Shown in pieces: positions 1 to 10,300 of a stretch of 26,927 nucleotides of DNA. The notes below the pieces were generated by a model. It saw nothing but the letters and a program-made list of their open reading frames with translations. It had not been told where the DNA came from and made no database searches. The position numbers and the translations under genes were made by a program. The stretch's first letter is position 1. Every line of letters begins with the position of its first letter. The DNA is from Nemertoderma westbladi (lineage: Eukaryota; Xenacoelomorpha; Nemertodermatida; Nemertodermatidae): assembly GCA_032718475.1 (NCBI GenBank), contig JAUCBJ010006326.1, forward strand, positions 1 to 26,927. Direction: 5' to 3'.

Positions 1-122
1 AAAGTAAGTTGTTGAGCACCGCTGCACAATCCGCAGTTGAGGAACTGCTCAGGAATGTTCATCGGTGTTCAATCCGCAGTAACAAAGAACCAGTGGTTTC
101 GGAGCCGCTGCTAACGCGTTAA
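1..122 (+). CDS. 3' end of an unidentified protein (partial, start outside window)
   Basis: A frame opens at base 3 and runs 39 codons to TAA at 120-122. The peptide begins SKLLSTAAQSAVEELL and ends with SEPLLTR. It mixes an amphipathic, helix-like stretch with a polar tail, and its GC content is visibly higher than that of the DNA after it. AATAAA follows the stop by 56 bp, which fits a terminal exon. I do not recognise the family. Caution: a 39-codon open frame can arise by chance. Bases 1-9 also read as a strong splice donor (AAA|GTAAGTTG), so the coding exon could instead stop at base 3 and this frame could be intronic. Confidence 0.4.
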   Translation, partial: SKLLSTAAQSAVEELLRNVHRCSIRSNKEPVVSEPLLTR

Positions 123-177
123 CCCATATACAGCACCTTTTTAGGTGTCTTTTTTATCAATGTTTATGTTCACTGTA

Positions 178-183
178 AATAAA
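178..183 (+). terminator. Candidate polyadenylation signal AATAAA
   Basis: A canonical AATAAA hexamer lies 56 bp after the stop codon at 120-122, a plausible distance for the 3' end of that partial gene. The hexamer is short and the DNA is AT-rich, so chance occurrence is possible. Confidence 0.35.
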
Positions 184-1362
184 TGAGTACTTTTAGACCA
201 ATAGGCATTGGGGTTAGGTACAGTTGTACTAGAGATGAGTTTATTCCTTGTGATAGTCCTATATGTCTCCATCGTCATGTTTGTTTATCGCTGTTTGTTT
301 ATCAATTATAGTGACACAATAACTTTTAATGGGATAAAAAAATAAATAATTATAATTACTTTTATCACTATTACTTGCTACGCTGTATATAATATGTGAA
401 TGTAATCTTCTGTAATATTTATGTATAGTGTGCGAGGGTTTCCGTGTGCGTAATAATTGTTTATACGAAATTACTAATTACATTTCCATTTAATATTGAG
501 ATTGTGATTTCGAGTTTAGCAGGAAACGTTGTTACAAGTAATTACAAATCGTTATTAAAGCTATACTTGGAATCAATATAACCAGACGCCAGTAATATGT
601 GGAAATCTAACGAGTTTCTAACAGTATAGCTGTATTATTGCCAGTCATACCATTCCAGACCCAACTAATTCGCTTACGAAGTGAGGGAGGCGTGACTTCT
701 CCGACCTCTCAATTCCTTCGCTCTATCGCTATAAGTTGTACCGGATTCGAATTGGGCATTAAAGCTTGTTTAAAACTTTTATTTACCTAATATAACTTCA
801 ATGTGATGCTCATTGGCTTCTGGTATATAAAGTTATCGGTGAACGTGTTATACGAAATTCGAAGACTCCTCTCGCTTGGCAGTTACCTTATAATGTATTG
901 GGTCTCTCTATTCACATTGTCGAATAGTCCATTAACCAACTCGTCTATACCCATTATGGCTGAATGGGCTAAGACTGGTGGTTCCGTAGATTTAACAGCA
1001 TAGTTCAAAAACTGGCCTAGGCCTCGAATCAACTCCTTCAGTTCTGGAAGACCGACGCTCTAGCCCACTGTACAATCTGAACTCAAGCGGAGTTAACTCG
1101 ATAAATGAATGTGATATTCGACAAATGATAAATGATACGGTCCGACGGTTTAAACTCATTGAGGGAATATATTAAACATATTCGGTGGGGCTTCTCTCGT
1201 TACGAAGAAGAGATTTATTAAATGAATAATTATTGATTATTGGAGTTTTAGTCCAATATTTATTATAATTGATGAATTGACCTACACTGTACATGTTTAC
1301 ACTAATATGTATGTAGGAATTAATTATTTCTTTTTCTACCATTTCACTGTATTCAACTTTAG
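184..1362. other. Non-coding, AT-rich spacer
   Basis: I find no supported gene here. The only open frame of note (803-1003) has no conserved features, and most of its first half falls in a dispersed repeat (821-905). The last 40 bases are a pyrimidine-rich tract ending in AG at 1361-1362, which serves as the splice acceptor of the next candidate exon. Confidence 0.6.
821..905 (+). repeat. Diverged copy of a dispersed repeat (copy R0)
   Basis: This segment shares an ordered set of short blocks with 18419-18510 and 18599-18690: a GTGAACGTG-like block, a CGAAG...CTCC block, then a CTCT(C)TTGGCAATTACC-like block followed by TAATGTA. The blocks keep their order and strand. That suggests an old interspersed repeat family, not chance. 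Family unknown. Confidence 0.4.
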
Positions 1363-1543
1363 GTTAAACGATTCAGTCGCCATACTTCAGGCTAAACAAG
1401 CAGCCTTTCGCACGGAGATCCAACTCAAACAACAGGGGGTGTTGGCCGGCGACAAGGTTACGCAACCAACTCCAGACCAATTGTCAAAGTTACAATCCGA
1501 TGACTTTTCACCACAAAGTTTTAGGTCTAGTCGGCCCCCTAAG
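1363..1543 (+). CDS. Candidate internal exon of an unidentified protein
   Basis: The exon is bounded by a strong acceptor (TTCTTTTTCTACC... ending CTTTAG at 1362) and a weaker donor (AAG|GTCTGT after 1543). After one base that completes a split codon (upstream intron phase 2), the frame reads LNDSVAILQAKQAAFRTEIQ and continues through a polar, Gln/Ser/Pro-rich stretch ending SRPPK. The first 30 residues look helical and coiled-coil-like, the rest disordered. The downstream junction is phase 0. No matching upstream exon is visible between 184 and 1362. The donor at base 3/4 would be compatible only if the frame there differs from the read-through frame. Family not recognised. Confidence 0.4.
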
Positions 1544-1781
1544 GTCTGTATCCTCAATTATTCTTGGATTCATTCATTTGACAGGCTGATATATATTTTC
1601 TATTGCAGATTATTGTAATGTTTTGTATCGTATTATGATTAAATCAGATTAACATTATTATAGGTGGTGGGTGTTTTAGTGTTACATTACACCGTGCAGA
1701 CGGTAGTAACTGCACAAGGGCTTGTTGTGACTTAATTAAGTAAGAATTCGACAAGTTGGAATTGTACATGTTCTATCTTAG

Positions 1782-2039
1782 ATTTCTGTTGGTGACATTC
1801 CGCTGCCTGGTAGTGGGTTGTCAACTCCTGAAAGCATTCCTGCAGTACAGACCTCTACTACAGAGAAGGGCGAAAACCATTCGTTGTTGCACGCTGCTAT
1901 GGTAACAACGACGAAGGAACGCGAGATGCGATGGTTCCTGCGGTTGGGAGATTTACGTCGTTACATTCTGAAACAACGGACTAAAATACGTCGAGTTGAA
2001 GAGAAAACTAAACCGAACATTAGCGGTAGCGTTAGATAA
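1782..2039 (+). CDS. Candidate terminal exon of the same unidentified protein
   Basis: An acceptor (ATGTTCTATCTTAG) ends at 1781. From 1782, in phase 0 with the exon ending at 1543, the frame reads ISVGDIPLPGSGLSTPESIP, then a Thr/Glu-rich segment. It finishes in a strongly basic helix containing the stretch EMRWFLRLGDLRRYILKQR, and stops at TAA 2037-2039. The proline/serine-rich start continues the composition of the previous exon, which supports joining them across a 238-bp intron. Alternatives: an acceptor with a better pyrimidine tract at 1608 would give only nine more residues before a stop, and one at 1663 would give 23. Splice variants are therefore possible. I do not recognise the protein. 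The basic amphipathic tail could bind membrane, RNA or a partner protein, but that is speculation. Confidence 0.4.
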   Translation: MSVGDIPLPGSGLSTPESIPAVQTSTTEKGENHSLLHAAMVTTTKEREMRWFLRLGDLRRYILKQRTKIRRVEEKTKPNISGSVR

Positions 2040-3771
2040 CCTTACTTAATTGTTTGTATTTGTTTGGGTACTTAGTAAGCAATGTTATAGTTATACACAT
2101 TTCACCTATTCCTATATGATTTATGAGTTTTATTTCCCCAGGTATTTAGACAAACCCCCCACACCAAACTTTTCTATAAATCTATTCATACTATTTAAAC
2201 ATTGAACACAACCTTTTCAATCCTGGTCAGTGTAGCACTGTATGCATTATTTTTTTAGACCTAAGTCACATCTATAAAATGGGAAATAGTTTTTTGTGGG
2301 AGATAGAAGATACCCACGGCTGTGCCAGTGAGCAGGCATTCATTGTCTGAGTAATGACCAACACGATGAATTTGTAAAATTTTAAATTAAAAGCTTAGCC
2401 TATTTATTTTTAATATGGCTCTCCTTTTGTATATTGCCTCGGCCTATCAAAAAGCAGTGTCTCAAATTGTAACCTTCATATTATATGCGGTGTGTGGGGG
2501 TCCCCTTCTGTGTGCTTGAAAAGTGTCAGAATATTACCGTAGATGGTGTAGATAGATTTACTATTAATTGTTATATTGCTCTACAATATTAAATTAAAAA
2601 AGGTTTCCGATATTATTTTATTATTTATATTTGTATTATATTAATATCTATATGGCCGCTAGAGGGATATGGATATCATTTATCGACAGCTAGAAATCAA
2701 CGCGGACTCCAATCATATAAAGTGATTCTTGCTAACTAAATAGGGTCTGGAAACCACCAGGAATCTCATCGATGAAGTTCCGTGGCAGCATTAGAATCTG
2801 TGCTGCCATATGACCTCTTTCTGCTGAAAACACCATAGATTCCTTTGGGGGGGGGGGGGGGGGGGTAGTCGAATTTGGTGAAAAAAATACCCTTTTTTAT
2901 TGTTTTATTAAGACCGATTTGATGAAGATTTATAATATTTACGCTGTTTCGCAATATCACTTTTCGTTTTCGAGATATTGAGCTTTTTCCATTATTTGCA
3001 CTTTTCGATTCAAAAGTTCAAAAAATTATTGCCAAAACTCTGCCTTATACCCTGCAGAAACTGCGGGATTGGGGTTGGACACTAGGGACTGAGCTGTTGT
3101 ATATCATATCAATCTGGCATTTATTGTGGCAGCCTAGTTGTGAGAGGAAATGTAATGGTCTGTTATTGACATTCCTGAAATGTCTGCTAAAAGACAAGAA
3201 GTCTTGATAATGCTTATGAATTAGGGATTTACTTGGCTGAACTGGGGAGATGTTGTGCTGTAGGTAGAGGGAGTCTGTGATGCATTCGGTGTCGTTATGT
3301 GTGTACAGTAGTCATAAATACATAAATACTCTACTATACAGTAGCTACCTAACCTACACAAGTAGAGCGAGAATGCTTATCGATTTTGCGTTACACAGTT
3401 TATAGAGCCAACCGACTATTACTTACTAGGTTGATTAAATATTACCACAATATATTTGTGAGTTCCATGTAACAAATGGTGATTCAATTATGTAAATACA
3501 GTATTAATATTAGTGTATTTCGAGCGGAATATAAAATATAGTATTATTTTTAAATAATTCCGTTTTAATTAAAATTTATATTAGCCACAAATGTGAATAC
3601 TATTTTTAATATTTCTTTCTCATACATAATGGATTTACTTTCATTTTGCGGGCCGGACATTAAGATTCTGAATATGTAACCCACATATTATCCAAACATG
3701 CAACCAAACCACAAGGATAGATTTTTGCTTTATAATTATATATAATAACAATAAGTTGACACATTGAAGGA
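2040..3771. other. Intergenic spacer
   Basis: I see no supported gene in this 1.7-kb stretch. It contains ATTAAA hexamers at 2588-2598 that could serve the exon pair upstream. It also holds one isolated CCGCTAGAGGG box near 2653, identical to the core of the Helitron monomers, and a 19-base G run at 2847-2865. The 5' UTR and promoter of the transporter at 3772 should lie in its last part, but I see no convincing TATA box or initiator there. Confidence 0.6.
2847..2865 (+). repeat. Homopolymer of 19 G
   Basis: An uninterrupted run of 19 guanines follows TTCCTTT. It is long enough to fold into an intramolecular G-quadruplex and is likely to be length-polymorphic and prone to sequencing error. 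No gene overlaps it. Confidence 0.9.
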
Positions 3772-5160
3772 ATGGATACAGACATTGTGGAAGACGAAGA
3801 GATAAGCCATCCGTTGCTCGATAGTGTAGATATATCATTCGAAGAACTGGGTGAGACTCATCGGCGAGTTGATATGGGGCCCAAGGACAGATACTACTTC
3901 GTGTATGTAACCATGGTGATTATGGGTATGGGCACAATATTACCCTTCGATATTTTTATATCTGCCAACGATTATTTCAACTATAAATTCCGCAACAAAA
4001 CCTGGAATGAAACGTCATTACAATCCTCAATGGATTACCACGAAGAAATAGCTTCTCAAGTCTCCTTAGTGTTAGCTCTAATTACTAATATAGCCTTAGC
4101 GCATATCGTTAAATCCAAGACTAGGATTGTCTCAGGGTTACTTACGAGCATCGCATGTATCGCGTTATACGCAATCCTAGGAAACGCGGACTTGGGATCA
4201 AGGCTGGATGTTCTATGCATTGTCCCTATGGTAACTGTTCTTCTTATATCTATAGGCGTGGGAATGTACCAAGGTGCTATAATGGGCGTCGTCGCCATTT
4301 TCCCTACTGTATACATGCAGGCCTTGATGACAGGTCAAGGATTAGGGGGCACTCTCTTATCTCTAGCCAGAGTAACAATTCTGGCTACAGGTACGAGAGA
4401 CCCTTTCTATACCGCTATCACTCACTTCCTATTAACGATGACCATTCTTACCGTAAGTCTGATTTTATACGCTCTAATACCGCTGTCACAGTTTTACCGT
4501 CAATACGCCAAGGTAGCAGTTCAATTCAATAGATTGGCTGTGGGTCATCTACGTTTAAACACTTTACCAGCATTACGTCGACGTTGGTCGCTGTTCCAGC
4601 TACTCAAACAGACTATATCTCCTCTACGGGAAATAATGCGCACTATATGGCCCTACGCTCTGACCGCATTCCTCATATCGTGTGTAACGTTTAGCGTTTT
4701 TCCTCTCATTTCGGTTAAGACTAACAGCTCCCACAACAATGGAAATCCTTGGGGTTGGGGAGATGCCTATTTCTTCCCTGTCGGCCTCCACTTTGTATTC
4801 AATTTCGGAGACTTTGGGGGACGAATAATCTCTGGATTTCTCCGACTTTTTAAATCTTCTCCCTTCCCTTTGCTTTTATCGGCCACACTTCGTGTACTCT
4901 ATATCCCAATGGTTATAATTTGTGACACTAACAAATACGAATTCCTTCCTTCATTTCTCTCGCGCGATTGGTTGTTTATTATAAGTGTGTTCTTCGTAGG
5001 ACTTAGTAATGGCTATCTATCATGTTTAGCCATGATGTACGCCACAAAGAAAGCTTCCTCTCAACATGCCGAGGCCACTGGAACTCTTATGGCGTTGTTC
5101 ATAGGCTGCGGTCTTCTAACAGGAACTGGCCTATCATTTACATTAAAACTATTATTTTAG
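3772..5160 (+). CDS. Equilibrative nucleoside transporter (SLC29/ENT family), intronless
   Basis: The complete 462-residue frame matches the usual 450-480 residues of the family. ENT proteins move nucleosides down their gradient across the plasma or endolysosomal membrane through eleven helices. Visible hallmarks are TM1 ending LPFDIFISANDYF (57-69), two N-glycosylation sequons in the first loop (NKT 75, NET 79), the MYQG...TGQGLGG region of TM4-5 (165-193), a cytoplasmic basic loop (244-290), TM7 with SVFP (308-311), FNFGDFGGR in TM8 (343-351), LSNGY (411-415) and a hydrophobic C-terminus ending in Phe. The N-terminus is acidic (EDEE at 7-10) with LL at 15-16, which could be a sorting signal as in lysosomal ENT3; this is inference. 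The ATG at 3772 (GGAATGG) has a fair Kozak context. No intron interrupts it, although animal ENT genes usually have many, so a retrocopy is possible. A Helitron begins 53 bp after the stop. Confidence 0.93.
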   Translation: MDTDIVEDEEISHPLLDSVDISFEELGETHRRVDMGPKDRYYFVYVTMVIMGMGTILPFDIFISANDYFNYKFRNKTWNETSLQSSMDYHEEIASQVSLVLALITNIALAHIVKSKTRIVSGLLTSIACIALYAILGNADLGSRLDVLCIVPMVTVLLISIGVGMYQGAIMGVVAIFPTVYMQALMTGQGLGGTLLSLARVTILATGTRDPFYTAITHFLLTMTILTVSLILYALIPLSQFYRQYAKVAVQFNRLAVGHLRLNTLPALRRRWSLFQLLKQTISPLREIMRTIWPYALTAFLISCVTFSVFPLISVKTNSSHNNGNPWGWGDAYFFPVGLHFVFNFGDFGGRIISGFLRLFKSSPFPLLLSATLRVLYIPMVIICDTNKYEFLPSFLSRDWLFIISVFFVGLSNGYLSCLAMMYATKKASSQHAEATGTLMALFIGCGLLTGTGLSFTLKLLF

Positions 5161-5274
5161 TGTTTAATATTGTTTAAATATTGTACATACAGTAGGTACA
5201 CTCCATCATTTATCTATATATATAAATATCGATTGTCTGTCTGTGTGTTTGTCATCGGCTATACAATCGAACCC

Positions 5275-6040
5275 ATCTCGATGAAATCTCGCTTGCTATA
5301 TCTCGTTAGAAAGGTCTCGCCCTAACTCGTTGCAACGTAATACTCAGAGCCGTCGAAAGTTCGCCCGTCTGCCGCTGGGCGATTTTCGTGATTTTCGGGC
5401 GAAATTTATCGAATTATTTCGGTTCTTCTATCGGTAATTAATGATTTAGAGGGGTAACATTTATCCCATCTGGTATAAAATTAACATGAGTAGATTCGCC
5501 GTGTCCCATTCTCACAAAGTTTTTATTTTATTCGAGTGTTTAATATAAATATGTATGATTATTTATTGATTAAAAATCAAATAGTGTATAAATATGTCAT
5601 ATTCGCCAAGCACGATCGAATTGGCCTATTGTTATTGAATTGGGAAGGATTGTTTTCTGTATCATAGCAACGTTAAGGTAATTATTGAACTCGCAGCTAG
5701 CTGGCTGGGCACAGATAAGGAGCAAGCAGGCTGGAGTGTTGATTGGGGTGGGTTTGGGTTGTCTGTTGCGAATTGCTCAGAGTAATTCTGCTTTCTCAAT
5801 CATTTGCTGCATGGAAGGAGAGGTTTATAACATTTTTGTTTTTACTGTTATGAATATTAAAAGTAAAATAATTATTTCTGTAGGCCTATACTTACTGTAT
5901 TATTATTTTATATAATATTATACATCTAATCTCGATGAAATCTCGCTTACTATAGCTCGTTAGATAGGTCTCGCCCTAACTCGTTGCAACGTAATACTCA
6001 GAGCCGTCTGAAGTTCCCCCGTCTGCCGCTAGAGGGCGAA
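5275..6040 (+). repeat. Internal direct repeat flanking a ~540-bp module in Helitron A
   Basis: The segment 5277-5385, beginning CTCGATGAAATCTCGCTTGC, recurs at 5932-6040, ending in each case with the CCGCT...GGGCG box. Between them lies a unique ~540-bp module with no convincing coding frame. Copy B carries the same arrangement (about 7469-7576 and 8124-8232), so it predates the tandem duplication. The first box of copy A has lost AGAG (GCCGCTGGGCG at 5371). Confidence 0.8.
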
Positions 6041-7253
6041 TTATCCGATAGTGAAAACCTGATCTTATTGGGTTGTTTTTAATGCTTTTGAGCTGAAACT
6101 TGGTAGCTATATACTGCAGCATAGGCTGTATTATTTCCGGAGTCACTGGGTTGTCTACAGTTCCCCAGTCTACCGTTAGAGGGCTAAATGTCTGAGAGTT
6201 AACATCTTCTCCAACTTTATTATTTACAATCCGTTTTGACTGAAACTTGGTAGGCATCTACTACAGCATAGGCTGAATCTTTACTGAGTCGCAGAGTCGT
6301 CTACAATTTCCCAGTCTACCGCTAGAGGGCGAAATGTCTGCAAGTTAACATCTTCTCCAACTTTGTTATTTATAATCCATTTAGACTGAACTTGGTAGGC
6401 ATCTACTACAGCATAGGCTATATCTTTACTGAGTCGCGCAGGGTTGTCTACAGTACCCGCGTCTGCCGCTAGAGGGCGAAATGTATGAAAGGTAACATCT
6501 TCTCCAACTTTGTTATTTACAAACCTTTTAGACTGAAACTTGGTAGGCATCTACTATAGCATAGGCTATATCTTTGCGGAGTAGTAGAGTCGTCTACAGT
6601 TCCACAGTCAGCCGCAAGAGGGCGAATTGTCTGATAGTGAAAACCTCATCCCATTTGGTTCTTTTTAATCCTTTTGAGCTGAAACTTGGCAGGTATCTAC
6701 TACATCCTAGGCTCTATCTTTACGGAGTTGCAGAGTCGTATACACTTCCCCAGTCTACCGCTAGAGGGTGAAATGTCTGAAAGTTAACATCTTCTCCAAC
6801 TTTGTTATTTACCAACGGTTTAGACTGAAACTTGGTAGGCATCTACTACAGCATAGGCTCTACCTTTACGGAGTCGCAGAGTTGTATACAGTTCCCCTAT
6901 CTGCCGCTAGAGGGCGAATTGTCTGATAGTGAACACCTCATCCCAATTGGTTCTCTTTAATCCCTTTGAGCTGAAACTTGGCAGGAATCTACTACAGCAT
7001 ATTCTGTATCTTTACGGAGTCCCAGAGTCGTCTACAGTTCTTCAGTCTACCGCTAGAAGTCTGAATGTGAACATCTACACCAATTTTGTTATTTACAATC
7101 TGTTTAAGCTGAAACTTGAAAGGCAGGCATTTTACTTCACCATAAACCCCATCTTTACCAAACTGCAGCGCCGTCTGCATTTCACCAGTCCGCAGGTAGA
7201 GGGTGGATCTGAAAGTGATCATTTTCTGGAAATTTTGTTATTTACAATCTGAC
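5990..7253 (+). repeat. 146-bp tandem array A (9 monomers)
   Basis: Equivalent CCGCTAGAGGG-like boxes start at 6026, 6173, 6319, 6466, 6612, 6758, 6904, 7050 and 7190. The spacings are 146-147 bp except the last (140, after a small deletion). Each monomer also has conserved blocks reading CATCTTCTCCAACTTTGTTA and CTGAAACTTGGTAGGCATCT. Peptides encoded across the array are by-products of the repeat, not genes. The box matches the bilaterian CTCF core consensus (CCASYAGRKGGCR) at 12 of 13 positions in the best copies. Confidence 0.9.
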
Positions 7254-7359
7254 TAAAGTTGAAACTTGACAGTTGGGGGGTGTTTTATTTAATGATGGTG
7301 TCTGTTCCGTATGCAGTTCTCCAATCTCCCACACATATTCATATATCATCTGCACGTGC

Positions 7360-7399
7360 ACTAGAAAGCTGTGGCCCGAAGGGCCACAGGCTTTCTAGT
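7360..7399 (+). other. Helitron 3'-terminal hairpin (copy A)
   Basis: ACTAGAAAGC-TGTGGCCC pairs with GGGCCACA-GGCTTTCTAGT around a GAA loop, an 18-bp stem with one bulged base. The hairpin includes the terminal CTAG and the flanking T. Such hairpins act as rolling-circle terminators in Helitrons. An identical hairpin ends copy B at 10453-10492. Confidence 0.75.
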
Positions 7400-10300
7400 C
7401 TAATATATATAAATATCGATTGTCTGTCTGTCTGTGTGTTTGTCATCGGCTATACAATCGAACCCATCTCGATGAAATCTCGCTTGCTATAGCTCGTTAG
7501 AAAGGTCTCGCCCTAACTCGTTGCAACGTAATACTCAGAGCCGTCTGAAGTTCGCCCGTCTGCCGCTAGAGGGCGATTTTCGTGATTTTCGGGCGAAATT
7601 TATCGAATTATTTCGGTTCTTCTATCGGTAATTAATGATTTAGAGGGCTAACATTTATCCCACCTGGTATAAAATTAACATGGGTAGATTCGCCGTGTCC
7701 CATTCTCACAAAGTTTTTATTTTATTCGAGTGTTTAATATAAATATGTATGATTATTTATTGATTAAAAATCAAATAGTGTATAAATATGTCATATTCGC
7801 CAAGCATGATCGAATGGGCCTATAGTTATTGAATAGGGAAGGATTGTTTTCTGTATCATAGCAACATTAAGGTAATTATTGAACTTGCAGCTAGCTGGCT
7901 GGGCAAAGATAAGGAGCAAGCAGGCTGGAGTGTTGATTGGGGTGGGTTTGGGTTGTCTGTTGCGAATTGCTCAGAGTAATTCTGCTTTCTCAATCATTGG
8001 CTGCATGGAAGGAGAGGTTTATAACATTTTTGTTTTACTGTTATGAATATTAAAAGTAAAATAATTATTTCTGTAGGCCTATACTTACTGTATTATTATT
8101 TTATCTAATATTATACATCTAATCTCGATGAAATCTCGCTTACTATAGCTCGTTAGATGGGTCTCGCCCTAACTCGTTGCAACGTAATACTCAGAGCCGT
8201 CTGAAGTTCCACCGTCTGCCGCTAGAGGGCGAATTATCCGATAGTGAAAACCTGATCTTATAGGGTTGTTTTTAATGCTTTTGAGCTGAAACGTGGTAGC
8301 TATATACTGCAGCATAGGCTGTATATTTCCGGAGTCACTGGGTTGTCTACAGTTCCCCAGTCTACCGTTAGAGGGCTAAATGTCTGAGAGTTAACATCTT
8401 CTCCAACTTTATTATTTACAATCCGTTTTGACTGAAACTTGGTAGGCATCTACTACAGCATAGGCTGAATCTTTACTGAGTCGCAGAGTCGTCTACAATT
8501 TCCCAGTCTACCGCTAGAGGGCGAAATGTCTGCAAGTTAACATCTTCTCCAACTTTGTTATTTATAATCCATTTAGACTGAACTTGGTAGGCATCTACTA
8601 CAGCATAGGCTATATCTTTACTGAGTCGCGCAGAGTTGTCTACAGTACCCGCGTCTGCCGCTAGAGGGCGAAATGTATGAAAGTTAACATCTTCTCCAAC
8701 TTTGTTATTTACAAACCTTTTAGACTGAAACTTGGTAGGCATCTACTATAGCATAGGCTATATCTTTGCGGAGTAGTAGAGTCTTGTCTACAGTTCCACA
8801 GTCAGCCACAAGAGGGCGAATTGTCTGATAGTGAAAACCTCATCCCATTTGGTTCTTTTTAATCCTTTTGAGCTGAAACTTGGCAGGTATCTACTACATC
8901 CTAGGCTCTATCTTTACGGAGTTGCAGAGTCCTATACACTTCCCCAGTCTACCGCTAGAGGGTGAAATGTCTGAAAGTTACCATCTTCTCCAACTTTGTT
9001 ATTTATAATCCATTTAGACTGAACTTGGTAGGCATCTACTACAGCATAGGCTATATCTTTACTGAGTCGCGCAGAGTTGTCTACATTACCCGCGTCTGCC
9101 GCTAGAGGGCGAAATGTATGAAAGTTAACATCTCCTCCAACTTTGTTATTTACAATCCTTTTAGACTGAAACTTGGTAGACATCTACTATAGCATAGGCT
9201 ATATCTTTGCGGAGTAGTAGAGTCTTGTCTACAGTTCCACAGTCAGCCGCAAGAGGGCGAATTGTCTGATAGTGAAAACCTCATCCCATTTGGTTCTTTT
9301 TAATCCTTTTGAGCTGAAACTTGGTAGGTATCTACTACATCCTAGGCTCTATCTTTACGGAGTTGCAGAGTCCTATACACTTCCCCAGTCTACCGCTAGA
9401 GGGTGAAATGTCTGAAAGTTACCATCTTCTCCAACTTTGTTATTTATAATCCATTTAGACTGAACTTGGTAGGCATCTACTACAGCATAGGCTATATCTT
9501 TACTGAGTCGCGCAGAGTTGTCTACATTACCCGCGTCTGCCGCTAGAGGGCGAAATGTATGAAAGTTAACATCTCCTCCAACTTTGTTATTTACAATCCT
9601 TTTAGAGTGAAACTTGGTAGACATCTACTATATCATAGGCTATATCTTTGTGGAGTAGTAGAGTCGTCTACAGTTCCACAGTCAGCCGCTAGAGGGGGAA
9701 TTGTCTGATAGTGAAAACCTCATCCCATTTGGTTCTTTTTAATCATTTTGAGCTGAAACTTGGCAGGTATCTACTACATCATAGGCTTTATCTTTACGGA
9801 GTTGCAGAGTCCTATACACTTCCCCAGTCTTCCGCTAGAGGGTGAAATGTCTGAAAGTTAACATCTTCTCCAACTTTGTTATTTACTAACGGTTTAGACT
9901 GAAACTTGGTAGGCATCTACTACAACATAGGCTGTACCTTTACGGATTCGCAGAGTTGTATACAGTCCCCCCATTTGACGCTAGAGGGCGAAATATCTGA
10001 TAGTGAACACCTCATCCCATTTGGTTCTTTTTAATCCTATTGAGCTGGAACTTGGCAGGAATCTACTACAGCATATTCTGTATCTTTACGGAGTCCTAGA
10101 GTCGTCTACAGTTCTTCAGTCTACCGCTAGAGGGTGAAATGTTTGAATATGAACATCTACACCAATTTTGTTATTTACAATCTGTTTAAGCTGAAACTTG
10201 AAAGGCAGGCATTTTACTTCACCATAAACCCCATCTTTACCAAACTGCAGCGCCGTCTGCATTTCACCAGTCCGCAGGTAGAGGGTGGATCTGAAAGTGA

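Larger units (their letters stand above)
5213..7398 (+). mobile_element. Non-autonomous Helitron, copy A
   Basis: The element starts with TC at 5213 after an A and ends with CTAG at 7395-7398 before a T, the canonical Helitron termini and A/T insertion site. A GC-rich hairpin (TGTGGCCC-GAA-GGGCCACA) sits six bases before CTAG. The 5' end has an AT-rich start, a CTGTCTGTGTGT microsatellite and a small inverted pair TCGATTGT/ACAATCGA (5229-5236 and 5263-5270). The body holds a 655-bp module bounded by copies of one segment, then nine tandem monomers of about 146 bp. There is no Rep/helicase frame, so it must be mobilised in trans. It differs from copy B by only about 2-3% in the aligned 5' part (three differences in a 120-bp stretch checked by eye). 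Confidence 0.7.

Noticed and set aside
803-1003. 66-codon frame in the left spacer
   Set aside because: It starts at a non-ATG codon, its first half overlaps the dispersed repeat R0, and it has no recognisable domain.
4056-4532. Frames of 86 and 125 codons overlapping the transporter gene
   Set aside because: They lie inside the clearly coding ENT frame and show no family features.
5976-9624. Several 83-93 residue minus-strand frames with FQSK, VNNKVGEDV and AVDW periods in the Helitron arrays
   Set aside because: They follow the 146-bp monomers exactly, are cut wherever a monomer has an indel, and have no start or domain logic. They are translations of a satellite.
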